In this document: one piece after another, positions 22,692 to 31,566 of the stretch
Numbering within the stretch: the first letter of the stretch is position 1
Layout: the number at the start of each line of letters is the position of its first letter
Assembly (NCBI GenBank): GCA_020356025.1
Contig: CP070630.1
Coordinates: forward strand, 776,069 to 811,236
Reading direction: 5' to 3'
DNA from: Dehalococcoidia bacterium
GTDB taxonomy: Bacteria; Chloroflexota; Dehalococcoidia; SM23-28-2
DNA: 35,168 nucleotides
The notes under the pieces: generated by a model
Seen by the model: only the letters and a program-made list of their open reading frames with translations
Told to the model about the DNA's origin: nothing
Database searches by the model: none
Program-made: the position numbers and the translations under genes

Positions 22692-23729
22692 ATGCGCAGG
22701 ATTCTGGTCACTGGTGGGGCAGGGTTCATCGGCAGTCACTTCGTGCGCCGCCTTCTGCGAGAGTACTCTGAATATGAGGTCATCAACGTCGACAAGCTTA
22801 CTTACGCCGGCAACCGCGACAATCTGCGCGACGTAGAGGGCGAACCCCGTTATCGGTTCGTCCTAGGCGACATCTGCGATCGCCAGCTTATGGATGAACT
22901 GGTGAGGGAGGTCGACGCCATCGTCAGCCTGGCCGCCGAGACCCATGTTGACCGCTCGCTCTTGGGAGCGGACGCCTTCATCAGGACCGATGTTCATGGT
23001 ACCTACGTGCTGCTTTGCGCTGCCCGGGAGCATGGCATCGAGCGCTTCGTGTACGTCTCTACCGATGAGGTCTACGGCGAGGCGCCTGAGGGCTACTCGT
23101 CTAGCGAAACGGACCCTCTTCAGCCCCGCAACCCCTACGCTGCCAGCAAGGCGGCCGCCGATATGCTCTGCCTGGCCTTCTTCGCCTCCTACGGCCTGCC
23201 GGTCGTTGTCAGCCGCGGCTCTAACACCTTGGGGCCTTGTCAGTACCCAGAGAAGATGATCCCCCTATTTGTCACCAATGCCCTGCGCGACGAGCCTCTG
23301 CCTCTGTATGGCGACGGCCGCCAGGTGCGCGACTGGCTCTTTGTGGAGGACCACTGTGAGGCCCTCGACCTGCTCCTGCATAAAGGGGCAGTGGGGGAAG
23401 TGTACAACGTCGCTGCCGACAACTATCGGCACAACATCCAGGTGGCCGAGGCCATTCTCGAACTGCTGGACAAGCCGCACAGCCTGATCCGCCACGTGGA
23501 GGATCGCCCAGGGCATGACAGACGCTACAGTCTGGACTGGTCGAAGATAAGGGCCCTGGGCTGGGCTCCTCGCTGTGGCTTCGATGAGGCCCTGGCCAAG
23601 ACGGTCGCCTGGTACGGGGACAACGAGTCGTGGTGGCAGAAGGCGCGCTCGGGTGCCTATCAGGAATACTATCAGCGCCAGTACGGCTGGCGGCTGGAGG
23701 CGGCTGCTCGTCAGGAGGGAGAACAGTGA
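22692..23729 (+). CDS. rmlB: dTDP-glucose 4,6-dehydratase
   Basis: A 345-residue short-chain dehydrogenase-type enzyme converting dTDP-glucose to dTDP-4-keto-6-deoxyglucose. It has the NAD-binding TGGAGFIGSHF, the catalytic VSTDEVYGE (Thr, Asp, Glu of RmlB) and YAASKAAADML (Tyr-x3-Lys). SRGSNTLGPCQYPEKMIPLF and GDGRQVRDWLFVEDH are family blocks. Nine bases follow rmlA; its stop overlaps the rmlC start in GTGA. Confidence 0.96.
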   Translation: MRRILVTGGAGFIGSHFVRRLLREYSEYEVINVDKLTYAGNRDNLRDVEGEPRYRFVLGDICDRQLMDELVREVDAIVSLAAETHVDRSLLGADAFIRTDVHGTYVLLCAAREHGIERFVYVSTDEVYGEAPEGYSSSETDPLQPRNPYAASKAAADMLCLAFFASYGLPVVVSRGSNTLGPCQYPEKMIPLFVTNALRDEPLPLYGDGRQVRDWLFVEDHCEALDLLLHKGAVGEVYNVAADNYRHNIQVAEAILELLDKPHSLIRHVEDRPGHDRRYSLDWSKIRALGWAPRCGFDEALAKTVAWYGDNESWWQKARSGAYQEYYQRQYGWRLEAAARQEGEQ

Positions 23730-24181
23730 TCGAGGGCGTGGAGATCAAGCAGCTCACCAAGCACGCGGACGAGCGGGGCTACTTGATGGAGCTTTTGCGC
23801 TGCGACGATGCCATCTTCCGTAGGTTCGGGCAGGCCTACGTGAGCTTGAACTACCCGGGCGTGGTGCGGGGCTGGCACTACCACAAGAAGCAGGACGACC
23901 ACTTCGCGGTGGTGAAGGGCATGGTCAAAGTGGCCTTGTACGACGCCCGCGAGGGTTCGCCCACGCAGGGCCAGGTGGACGAGTTCTTCCTGGGAGAGCA
24001 GAACAGCATCCTGCTGAAGATTCCGGTGGGGGTCATGCACGGCTACAAGACGGTGAGCACCGAGCCCTCCCTCCTTATCAACTTCCCCAGCGAGCCTTAC
24101 GACCCGCAGCAGCCGGACGAATACCGGCTCCCCTGGGACACCGATCAGATACCGTACGATTGGGCCATCAAGATGGGCTGA
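23726..24181 (+). CDS. rmlC: RmlC-family dTDP-4-keto-6-deoxy-sugar epimerase
   Basis: A 151-residue cupin-fold protein, shorter than classical RmlC (about 180). It retains GVVRGWHYHKKQDDHFAVVKG in place of the usual GVLRGLHYQ block, with the active-site His, then LLKIPVGVMHGYKTVS where the family has IPxGxAHGF. The 3,5-epimerase role is supported by rmlA, B and D on each side; another cupin sugar isomerase or 3-epimerase is possible given the length and the W/H changes. The GTG start at 23726 overlaps the rmlB stop and has a GGAGGGA site. Confidence 0.87.
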   Translation: MIEGVEIKQLTKHADERGYLMELLRCDDAIFRRFGQAYVSLNYPGVVRGWHYHKKQDDHFAVVKGMVKVALYDAREGSPTQGQVDEFFLGEQNSILLKIPVGVMHGYKTVSTEPSLLINFPSEPYDPQQPDEYRLPWDTDQIPYDWAIKMG

Positions 24182-24193
24182 GGAGGTGGTGGT

Positions 24194-25045
24194 GTGCGCA
24201 TCCTCATCACTGGTGGTCGCGGCCAGCTGGGCCGCGAGCTCCAGCAGGCGCTATCTGCGGAGACGGTGCTGGCCCAGGACCTGCCGGAGCTGGACATCAC
24301 CGATGCGGCGGCGGTTGGCAGGGCCGTTCGCCAGTTTCGGCCGCACGTGGTCGTCCACGCCGCCGCCCACACCGATACGGCAGGCTGCGAGGCAGATCCC
24401 GAGCTGGCCATGCGGGTCAACGGCGAGGGCAGCCGGCAGGTGGCTCTTGCGTGTCGCAAGAACTGGGCCGCTATGCTGTACGTGAGCACCAACGAGGTCT
24501 TCGATGGCCAGAAGAGCGAGCCCTACCTGGAATCGGACGAGCCCAAGCCCATCAACGCCTACGGCCGGTCGAAGCTGGCGGGAGAGCGACACGTCCAATC
24601 CATCCTCGATCGCTTCTACATCTTGCGCACCGCCTGGCTATACGCCGCCGGGGGCAACAACTTCCCAGCCAAGGTACTGCGCGCTGTTGCCAACGAAGGC
24701 GAGTTGCGCTTCGTGACTGATGAAGTCGCCTCACCCACCTGGGCCCGCGACCTGGCTCAAGCCATCGCCAGGCTCATCGGTCGGCCGACCTACGGCATCT
24801 ATCACCTGACCAATAGCGGCAGTTGCTCTCGCTATCAGTGGGCCGAGCGGATCCTGGAGCTGGCGGGCCGCGGCGATGTCGCGCTGCGGCCGGTCGTCCA
24901 GGCCGAGTGCGATCTGCCCTATCGCAAGCCGCCCTATTCAGAGCTGGCCAATCGGGCGGCGGCTGCCCTGGGCATCGTCTTGCGGCCCTGGCAGGAGGCT
25001 CTCCAGGAGTACTTCCTCACCGCCCCGGCCGGGTCGGGTCGCTAG
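24194..25045 (+). CDS. rmlD: dTDP-4-dehydrorhamnose reductase
   Basis: A 283-residue SDR-type reductase completing dTDP-L-rhamnose synthesis. It has the NADP-binding ILITGGRGQLGREL, the family VVHAAAHTDTAGCEADPELAMRVN, STNEVFDG (usually STDYVFDG) and the catalytic YGRSKLAGE (Tyr-x3-Lys). GTG at 24194 is preceded by AGGAGGTGGT. It follows rmlC by 12 bases. Confidence 0.94.
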   Translation: MRILITGGRGQLGRELQQALSAETVLAQDLPELDITDAAAVGRAVRQFRPHVVVHAAAHTDTAGCEADPELAMRVNGEGSRQVALACRKNWAAMLYVSTNEVFDGQKSEPYLESDEPKPINAYGRSKLAGERHVQSILDRFYILRTAWLYAAGGNNFPAKVLRAVANEGELRFVTDEVASPTWARDLAQAIARLIGRPTYGIYHLTNSGSCSRYQWAERILELAGRGDVALRPVVQAECDLPYRKPPYSELANRAAAALGIVLRPWQEALQEYFLTAPAGSGR

Positions 25046-25055
25046 GGGGCCGTCC

Positions 25056-25982
25056 GTGGCTGCTCAGGACAGGGTTCTTCCCTCCGTAGCCATCGTCACC
25101 ATCAACTACAACAGCACGCTCTACATCGAGGGCTTTCTGGCATCGTTGCAGGCGGTCGCCTATCCCAACTACCGGCTGGTGGTGGTGGACAACGCCTCCA
25201 GCGACGGCTCGCCCGAGGAGATATCGCGGCTGTGCCCGCAGGCGGCGCTGATGCGCAACGGGGAGAACCTGGGGGTTAGCGGCGGCCACAACGTGGGCAT
25301 CCACCACTGCCTGGAGCAGGGCTTCGACTACATTCTCTTCCTGAACAACGATACGGTGGTGAGCCAGGACTTTCTGGATCGCCTGGTGGAGAGCGCCGAC
25401 GAGCGGACGATGGTGGCGCCCAAGACCTATCTCCACGGCCAGCCGGGCTTGCTCGACGATACGGTGGGCGACTTCGACTGGCGGCGAGGTGTCTGGCGGG
25501 GTTGGCTCTACGGCAAGCCAGAGCCCCCTGGGTTCGAGCGGCCGCGAGAGGTGAGCATGGCCAGCCTGTGCTGCCTGCTGGTTCCCGCGGCTGTCTTCCG
25601 CGACGCGGGCCTCATGGACGAGCGCTTCTTCATGTACTACGAGGATTTCGACTTCGTAGCGCGGGCCAAGGCAGCAGGCTATCGCCTTCGCCTCAATCCG
25701 GCGGCGGTCATCCACCATCGCAAGGCAGCCTCCAGCGGCGGTGTGGAATCGCCGTTCAAGGTCTACTATGCCAGCCGCAATCGTCTCTACCTTATGAGGA
25801 AGCACTCCTCCCGCCTGCGCTTTTCGCTATTCCTGGGCTACTTCCTGGGGACTCGTGTTGGCTACTTCGTGTCGTATCTCGCTAGGGGTCAGGGACGGCA
25901 ACTGAAAGCCATGCTGATGGGCATCGCCGATTTCTTCCGCGGCCGCCTGGGGCGGACGCGCGAACTGGCCCATTTTCGTTAG
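25056..25982 (+). CDS. GT2-family glycosyltransferase (rhamnosyltransferase-like)
   Basis: A 308-residue GT-A enzyme with IVTINYNS, VVVDNASSDGSPEE, GENLGVSGGHNVGI, the DxD-like FLNNDTVVS and FFMYYEDFDFVARAKAAGYR. This group commonly transfers rhamnose to glycan chains; the upstream dTDP-rhamnose genes fit. A C-terminal amphipathic or membrane segment (LFLGYFLGTRVGYFVSYLAR) may bind the membrane. GTG at 25056 follows AGGGGG; the frame is open further back to 24876 but overlaps rmlD, so that start was rejected. Confidence 0.9.
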   Translation: MAAQDRVLPSVAIVTINYNSTLYIEGFLASLQAVAYPNYRLVVVDNASSDGSPEEISRLCPQAALMRNGENLGVSGGHNVGIHHCLEQGFDYILFLNNDTVVSQDFLDRLVESADERTMVAPKTYLHGQPGLLDDTVGDFDWRRGVWRGWLYGKPEPPGFERPREVSMASLCCLLVPAAVFRDAGLMDERFFMYYEDFDFVARAKAAGYRLRLNPAAVIHHRKAASSGGVESPFKVYYASRNRLYLMRKHSSRLRFSLFLGYFLGTRVGYFVSYLARGQGRQLKAMLMGIADFFRGRLGRTRELAHFR

Positions 25983-25995
25983 GGGGCATTCGAAA

Positions 25996-27129
25996 GTGCG
26001 TATCGCCATTGACGCCACTTCGGTTCCCCGCCAGAGAGCGGGTGCCGGCACCTACATCTGCAATCTGGTGCAGGCCCTGGCGCAGGTGGACAGGGAGAAC
26101 ACGTACTTTGTCTTCGCCAAGCGTGAGACCTTCGATGGCCGCAGCCTGCAGAGAGATGGTTTCCGACTGGTGCCCGTACGGCTGCCCTCGCGGCTGGCCA
26201 GGATGCTGTGGGAGCAGGCGATGCTGCCGCTGCATCTTAGCCGCCTGGGCGTAGATGTCCTCCACTCGCCCCACTACACGACGCCGCTGGCGTCCGCTGG
26301 CTGTCGACGGGTGGTCACCTTCCACGACGTTACGTTCTTCCTCCTGCCCCGCCGCTATCCTGTCCTGCGTCGACTCTACTTTCAGGGGGCGAGCCGCGCT
26401 GGCGCGCGCCTGGCCGATCTCGCCATCGCTGTCTCCGAGACAGTGAGGGGCGATGTCGTGCGTCATCTGGGCCTGCCGGCCGAAACGGTACGGACGGTGC
26501 CGCTGGCGCCGGGGCCCGGCTTCCAGCCGCTGGAGGATTCGGCTAGGATGGAGGCGGTTCGCAGCAGGTATGGGCTGCCGCCCAGGTTCATCCTCAACGT
26601 AGGCACGCTGGAGCCGGGCAAGAATCAGGCGACGCTGGTGCGCGCTTTCCCTAGGCTCAAGGGTGAGGGTCTGGAGCAGGGGCTGGTCATCGCGGGGCAG
26701 AAGGGTTGGATGTACGAGAAGCTGTTTCGGCTGGTGGATGGCCTGGGTCTGCGGGATGACGTGCGCTTCGTCGGCCACCTGCCCGAGGACGATCTCGCGG
26801 CGGTCTACAACATGGCCGACCTGTTCGTCTTCCCGTCGCTGTACGAAGGCTTCGGTCTGCCGCCGCTGGAGGCGATGGCCTGCGGCCTGCCGGTGGTGGC
26901 CTCGAGCGCGCCGGCCCTGGCCGAGGTGCTCGACGGCGCCGCTCTGCTGGTGGATGCCTGCGATGCGAGCGCTTTGGCCGAGGCATCGGCCAAGGCGTTG
27001 AAGGACAAGCGCTTACGCTCCCGTCTGCGCAGGCAGGGCCTGAAGCGGGCCAGCCAGTTCTCGTGGGAGCGAACGGCGCGCGGGACGGTAGCCGCCTATG
27101 AAGCGGCCCTAAGCTCAACAAGGGACTAG
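25996..27129 (+). CDS. GT4-family glycosyltransferase
   Basis: A 377-residue GT-B enzyme. The N-terminus IAIDATSVPRQRAGAGTYICNLVQAL and middle VVTFHDVTFF are typical of mannosyl/rhamnosyl GT4 proteins. ILNVGTLEPGKNQATLVRAF opens the donor domain, and YEGFGLPPLEAMACGLPVVAS is the signature. GTG at 25996, 13 bases after the preceding transferase. Sugar specificity is not readable. Confidence 0.92.
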   Translation: MRIAIDATSVPRQRAGAGTYICNLVQALAQVDRENTYFVFAKRETFDGRSLQRDGFRLVPVRLPSRLARMLWEQAMLPLHLSRLGVDVLHSPHYTTPLASAGCRRVVTFHDVTFFLLPRRYPVLRRLYFQGASRAGARLADLAIAVSETVRGDVVRHLGLPAETVRTVPLAPGPGFQPLEDSARMEAVRSRYGLPPRFILNVGTLEPGKNQATLVRAFPRLKGEGLEQGLVIAGQKGWMYEKLFRLVDGLGLRDDVRFVGHLPEDDLAAVYNMADLFVFPSLYEGFGLPPLEAMACGLPVVASSAPALAEVLDGAALLVDACDASALAEASAKALKDKRLRSRLRRQGLKRASQFSWERTARGTVAAYEAALSSTRD

Positions 27130-27132
27130 CTG

Positions 27133-28014
27133 GTGGACCTATCTGTCGTCATCGTCAGCTTCAACGCTAGGGACTATCTGCGGCGCTGTCTGGGCTCGCT
27201 GTACGAACACACGGAAGGCATCGCCTATGAGGTGATCGTGGTGGACAACGCCTCCTGGGACGACAGCGCCCAGATGGTGGAGAACGAGTTCTCCCAGGCG
27301 AGCCTCATCCGTTGCCCCGCCAACGTGGGCTTCGCCGCCGCCTGCAATCGGGGCATCGCGCAGAGCAAGGGCGAGTTTATCCTGCTCCTGAACCCCGACA
27401 CAGAGATCGCCGAGAACGCTTTCGCTCCGATGGTCGCCTACTGTCGCCAAGAGCCGCAGGTGGGTATCCTCGGCCCCAAGCTGCTCAACAGCGACGGCTC
27501 GTTACAGCTCTCCTGCCGGCGCTTCCCCAGCCATCTGACCGGCCTGTTCAATCGCCAGTCCATCCTCACCCGCCTCTTCCCCCGCAATCGATTCTCCAGC
27601 CGCTATCTGATGTCCGACTGGAACCACGACAGCATCGCGGAGGTGGACTGGCTGTCAGGAGCCTGCACGCTCCTCCGCCACCAGATGCTGGCGGACATCG
27701 GCTTCCTGGACGAGGGCTTCTTCATGTACATCGAGGACGTAGACATCTGCTATCGGGCTCATCAGGGCGGCTATCGGGTGGTCTACTTCCCCCAGGCAGT
27801 GGTGACCCACCACATCGGCAGGAGCAGCGACACTCTGCCTAACAGGAGCATTCTCCAGTGGCACCGCAGCATGTGGCGCTACTACCGCAAGCACATGCGC
27901 AGCAATCCTCTGGTGGACGGGCTGACCCTGGCGGGCATTGGCGCCCGCTGTGGCTATCAACTGGTGCTTCAGAACGGGCGGCGCTTGCTGGCGGGCAGGG
28001 GACGATCCTCGTAG
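27133..28014 (+). CDS. GT2-family glycosyltransferase
   Basis: A 293-residue GT-A enzyme with VVIVSFNARDYLRRCLGSL, VIVVDNASWDDS, ANVGFAAACNRGI, the DxD-like LLNPDTEI and the catalytic-base region FFMYIEDVDICYRAHQGGYR. It resembles rhamnosyltransferases of the WbbL type. GTG at 27133 is only three bases after the preceding stop. Its last 46 bases overlap the end of the convergent polyprenyl-phosphate transferase gene. Confidence 0.91.
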   Translation: MDLSVVIVSFNARDYLRRCLGSLYEHTEGIAYEVIVVDNASWDDSAQMVENEFSQASLIRCPANVGFAAACNRGIAQSKGEFILLLNPDTEIAENAFAPMVAYCRQEPQVGILGPKLLNSDGSLQLSCRRFPSHLTGLFNRQSILTRLFPRNRFSSRYLMSDWNHDSIAEVDWLSGACTLLRHQMLADIGFLDEGFFMYIEDVDICYRAHQGGYRVVYFPQAVVTHHIGRSSDTLPNRSILQWHRSMWRYYRKHMRSNPLVDGLTLAGIGARCGYQLVLQNGRRLLAGRGRSS

Positions 28015-29150
28015 GGTATCTCCGGCTCGTCCGACTCTGGTGGCGGGGGCTGGCGCCGGATACCGACGGCGGAGGCGAGGGCACCTCGCAGGAATGTCAG
28101 CGAGGCGCTGTTCCACAAAGAGCTGGCGTAGCCAAGCCGGAAGAGGACAGCAGTGATAGCAGCGCCGAAGGCAAAGAAGGCCAGGAACTCGGCTGCGGTT
28201 GCTTCGAGATAGTGGATCGTGAGCGCTGCCCCCGAGAAAAGGATGCAGAGGGCATAAAGGGAGAGGACGACCGCTCTATCGCTGAGTCCCCTTTGCTCCA
28301 GCCGATGCTGGATGTGGTCCAGGTCACGAACGAAGGGGTGTCGCAGGTCCGCCAGCCGTCTCACGAAAGCGAGCAGTGTGTCCAGGATGGGGAAGCCCAG
28401 GGCGACAATGGGCACGCTGATGAACATGCTGCCGGTGACACCGACGGAGCCCTCGATGGCCAGGGCCGCCAGCAGGAAGCCCAGCAGCAACGCCCCTGAG
28501 TCACCCAGGAGGCGCGAGGCCGGCGGCAGGTTGAGGGGGAGGAAGCCAGCGCAGGCTCCCGCTACCGCCACCAGCTGAGCGGCCACCAGCGGGTTGTCCA
28601 CATTGGCGGTGATGAAGGCCAGGGGAACGGCCACTATGATCGCTACACCAGCCGCTATCCCGTCCTTGCCATCGATGAGGTTCATGGCGTTGGTGAGGAA
28701 CACCAGCCAGAGGATGGTCAGCGCGGGAGCCGTCCACCCCAGGGAAAAGGTGGCGCCCCAGGGCAGGGAGACATCCTCGATGCGGTAGCCGATGACGAAT
28801 ACTAGGGAAGCGGCTGCTATCTGCACCAGGAACTTGATCTTGAAATCCACCTCCCGGAAGTCGTCTAGGAGGCCCAGGAGGAGGATCATCAAGGCGGCAC
28901 CCAGCAGGCCAGCCGTCTCCCCCTTCTGGGAGGCCAGCAGGTCGGAGAGGTCGGACGAGACCAGACAGACCAGGAGGGGCGCGAGGAGGAAGGCAGCGAA
29001 GATAGCCAGGCCGCCCGCCCGCCGCCTGCCCAGGCGGGCTTCAGCCGGCCGAGCCAGGCGGTGGAGGGGAAGAAGGGCTGTCAGGCCCCAGGCGCCTGCC
29101 GCGGCCAGCACGAAGACGAGAACGTAAACGTCAGGGCCAAGGCTGGGCAT
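27969..29150 (-). CDS. WecA/MraY-family polyprenyl-phosphate sugar-1-phosphate transferase
   Basis: A 393-residue polytopic protein, about ten helices, with a polar Pro-rich tail. PNPT family sites are present: LLDDFREVDFKIKF (DDxx), LTNAMNLIDGKDGIA and LLGDSGALLLG. It would start a lipid-linked glycan by moving a sugar-1-phosphate from a UDP-sugar to undecaprenyl phosphate. Two positions differ from the usual pattern: DGKDG instead of DG(I/L)DG, and DLDHIQHRL where WecA/TagO enzymes have HxHH. Start ATG at 29150. It reads toward the rml operon and probably supplies its lipid carrier. Confidence 0.87.
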   Translation of the reverse strand: MPSLGPDVYVLVFVLAAAGAWGLTALLPLHRLARPAEARLGRRRAGGLAIFAAFLLAPLLVCLVSSDLSDLLASQKGETAGLLGAALMILLLGLLDDFREVDFKIKFLVQIAAASLVFVIGYRIEDVSLPWGATFSLGWTAPALTILWLVFLTNAMNLIDGKDGIAAGVAIIVAVPLAFITANVDNPLVAAQLVAVAGACAGFLPLNLPPASRLLGDSGALLLGFLLAALAIEGSVGVTGSMFISVPIVALGFPILDTLLAFVRRLADLRHPFVRDLDHIQHRLEQRGLSDRAVVLSLYALCILFSGAALTIHYLEATAAEFLAFFAFGAAITAVLFRLGYASSLWNSASLTFLRGALASAVGIRRQPPPPESDEPEIPYEDRPLPASKRRPF

Positions 29151-29209
29151 CGTAACAGCTTACTCTAGCAGGTTGGCAGCAATTGCGCCATATCTCGCCG
29201 ATGCGATGG

Positions 29210-29947
29210 TCAGGTAGCGAGGACCAGGCCCGAGGCCAAGAAGTAGGCGCCCAACCCCAGGATAAAGAGGCCGCAGACAACGATGATGCCCCGGTAGACA
29301 AGTCCGCTCATCATGCGTCTACCGCTGGCCAGGATGAAGGCCAGCAGAGTGAGCCAGAGTATGTCCGACAGGATGTGACCGACGTAGAAGGAGACTACCC
29401 CGGCAGCACCTTGCTCCAGGGATTGGCTGATGAAGGCAGAGCCCACACTGGCCCACCAGGCCACCCAGCCCGGGTTGAAGACGCTCACTAGGATGGCGGC
29501 AGACATCAGCACCGCCGCCACTCTCGGTAGGGATTCGCTGGCGGAGCGGCCGCCAGTCAGGGGAAGCAGCCAGCGCCGCCGCCAGGAGTTGCTATAGGCG
29601 ACGGGGCCGGGGTTGTTCGGCGAGGGCGAATGGCCGAGGGGGGCTGGCTGTTCGGGTGGCCTGCTGAGAATGTATAGTCCCATCCAGAGGAGGAATAGCC
29701 CGCCGGCAATGCCAACGCCAGCCTTAACCGGATCCTCAACCAGGAAGCGGCTGAGGCCCAGGGCCAGCGCGATTACCAGCGCCAACTCGATCAGGCAGTG
29801 GCCGGCGGCCAGCAGCGGCCCGGCCCAGAAGCCGCGCTGCATGCTTTCGCGGACGGCCACGGTAGTGAGCGGGCCGGGCATCAGCGCGCCAGTGAAACCC
29901 ACGCCGAAGGAAGTAACGAAAATGGCTGCTAGGGCTGCTGCGGACAT
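29210..29947 (-). CDS. LysE-family amino acid/metabolite exporter
   Basis: A 245-residue membrane protein with about six helices. The N-terminus FGVGFTGALMPGPLTTVAVRESMQRG matches the LysE/RhtB signature (small-residue-rich helix followed by PGP). Helices IELALVIALALGLSRFLV, FLLWMGLYIL, VFNPGWVAWWASVG and the C-terminal pair complete the fold. A hydrophilic loop (about residues 95-130) separates the halves. Substrate is not predictable. It stands alone, divergent from the LIV binding protein gene. Confidence 0.86.
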   Translation of the reverse strand: MSAAALAAIFVTSFGVGFTGALMPGPLTTVAVRESMQRGFWAGPLLAAGHCLIELALVIALALGLSRFLVEDPVKAGVGIAGGLFLLWMGLYILSRPPEQPAPLGHSPSPNNPGPVAYSNSWRRRWLLPLTGGRSASESLPRVAAVLMSAAILVSVFNPGWVAWWASVGSAFISQSLEQGAAGVVSFYVGHILSDILWLTLLAFILASGRRMMSGLVYRGIIVVCGLFILGLGAYFLASGLVLAT

Positions 29948-30000
29948 CCTTTCTAGTGTTGCATTGTTTTGAAAGGTTCGTCAACGCGGGGCAAAAACGC

Positions 30001-30029
30001 TTGACGGATAGGGTGTTAGGATGTAGAAT
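30001..30029 (+). promoter_or_regulatory. Promoter of the LIV substrate-binding protein gene
   Basis: TTGACG (30001-30006), a 17-base spacer and TAGAAT (30024-30029): the best sigma-70-type match in the window. The implied leader is about 90 bases and ends in an AAAGGAGG ribosome site. Confidence 0.7.
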
Positions 30030-30124
30030 CCGCGCGATAAGTGAGCGTTTCGCCCGTGCCCGTGGTGCATGGGCTAGGCAATTAGTTGCGGGACAGCGGG
30101 GGCCCGCGATCAAAGGAGGCATAC

Positions 30125-31480
30125 ATGCGGATGTTTCGAGTAGCGCGGTACTGGCTGCTCGCGCTAGCGATACTGCTTGCAGTTGCGTCGCTGGCTCTTC
30201 TTCCCGCTTGCGAGGACGAGGAGGAGGAGACTCCGACGCCGGCGGCCAGCCCAGAAGTGACTCCGGGTGAGACTCCGGCGGTTACTCCGACGGTGGGAGG
30301 GCCCCTGAAGATCGGCCTGTTGGGGCCGCTCACGGGAGCTCTTGCGCCCTTTGGGCCGGACTATGTGAACACGGCCAACCTGGCACTTGACCACATCAAT
30401 GCCGCCGGCGGTGTGCTGGGTCAGGACGTTGAGTTAGTCGTCGGAGACACGGGGACGGCGCCGGAGCAGGGCGTGGCCGAGGCACGGCGACTGGTGGACA
30501 TTGCTGGCGTACACGCCATCGTGGGGGCGGCGGCCAGCGGTGTGACCCTTCCGATAGCGGAATCAGTCACCGTACCCAACAAGATCCTCCAGATATCCAA
30601 CGCTTCGACTTCGCCGGCTCTGACCGACGTCGCAGACGACGATTACCTGTTCCGCACGCCGATCTCCGACGCAGCCCAGGGCGTAGTTCTGGCCGATCTG
30701 GTGGAGGACCTGGGCTTCACCAGTGTCTGCACGATGTACGTTAACAACGCCTACGGCCAGGGGTTGAGCGAGAACTTCGCGGCGGCGTACACCGGCACGG
30801 TCACAGCGCAGGTGTCCCACACCGCCGAGACCGCCACTACCTACGCGTCGGAGCTGGCCCAGTGCGTTGAGGGCGATCCCGAGGCGCTCCTGGCCCTCAG
30901 CTATCCCACGGGGCAGGCCGACGTCTATCTGAAAGAGGCCATTGAAGGGGCGATCATCGACCAGTTCGTGTTCTGTGATGGCACCAAGAGCGATGTGTTG
31001 TTCAACGAGCTGGGCTGGGAGTTCTTCGATGGGATGCAGGGCACGGCCCCTGGCGCCCTGGAGACCGAGTTTGGCTCGACCTTCGATGACGCCTTTGAGG
31101 CAAAATACGGATACATCTACCAGACTCCCTTCAACCGCGAGGCCTACGACGCGATAGTCACGATCGCTCTGGCGGCGGAGAAGGCTGGCTCCACGGACCC
31201 CACGGCCATCCGCGACGCTCTGCGGGATGTCGCCAACGCTCCGGGCGAGGCGGCCGGACCGGGTGTTGATGGCGTTGCCAATGCCCTGGCGGCGGTGCAG
31301 GCCGGCACCGACATCGACTACCAGGGTGCAGCCGGCTCCATCGAATTCGATGAGAACGGGGATATCCTGGTAGGAGCCATCGAGATCTGGCGGGTGGACG
31401 CGGCCAGCGAGACGCTCGTCACTGACTCGCGCGTACAGGTAGACCTGACCACGGGGGTGCTCACTCCCATCGAAGACTAG
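30125..31480 (+). CDS. Branched-chain amino acid-type ABC substrate-binding lipoprotein
   Basis: A 451-residue type I periplasmic-binding-protein-fold lipoprotein. The hydrophobic signal ends LLPAC with Cys29 lipidated, followed by an acidic then Thr/Pro-rich linker (about residues 30-58). The mature domain begins PLKIGLLGPLTGALAPFG, has ALDHINAAGGVLGQDVELVVGD, EARRLVDIAGVHAIVG and the LivK-like VYVNNAYGQG-type block (MYVNNAYGQGLSE). It would bind leucine/isoleucine/valine or another amide or small compound for the livGFHM transporter on the other strand. ATG at 30125 chosen for the AAAGGAGG seven bases upstream; the frame extends back to 30086 without a better site. Confidence 0.92.
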   Translation: MRMFRVARYWLLALAILLAVASLALLPACEDEEEETPTPAASPEVTPGETPAVTPTVGGPLKIGLLGPLTGALAPFGPDYVNTANLALDHINAAGGVLGQDVELVVGDTGTAPEQGVAEARRLVDIAGVHAIVGAAASGVTLPIAESVTVPNKILQISNASTSPALTDVADDDYLFRTPISDAAQGVVLADLVEDLGFTSVCTMYVNNAYGQGLSENFAAAYTGTVTAQVSHTAETATTYASELAQCVEGDPEALLALSYPTGQADVYLKEAIEGAIIDQFVFCDGTKSDVLFNELGWEFFDGMQGTAPGALETEFGSTFDDAFEAKYGYIYQTPFNREAYDAIVTIALAAEKAGSTDPTAIRDALRDVANAPGEAAGPGVDGVANALAAVQAGTDIDYQGAAGSIEFDENGDILVGAIEIWRVDAASETLVTDSRVQVDLTTGVLTPIED

Positions 31481-31506
31481 TTGCAGCGGCGCCCAAGGTC
31501 TTAAGC

Positions 31507-31539
31507 GATAGCCCGGAAGACCACGTCTTCCGGGCTATC
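31507..31539. terminator. Perfect hairpin between convergent LIV genes
   Basis: A 15-base arm beginning GATAGCCCGG (31507-31521) pairs without mismatch with 31525-31539 around a three-base CAC loop. It lies 27 bases after the binding-protein stop and 28 before the livM stop, and is followed by CTTGT, so it probably terminates from both sides. Confidence 0.8.
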
Positions 31540-31566
31540 CTTGTCACTCACTGCTGGCCGTCAGCG

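Noticed and set aside
24876..25055. Upstream extension of the GT2 frame
   Set aside because: It overlaps rmlD out of frame; the GTG at 25056 has a good ribosome site and begins the family's N-terminus.
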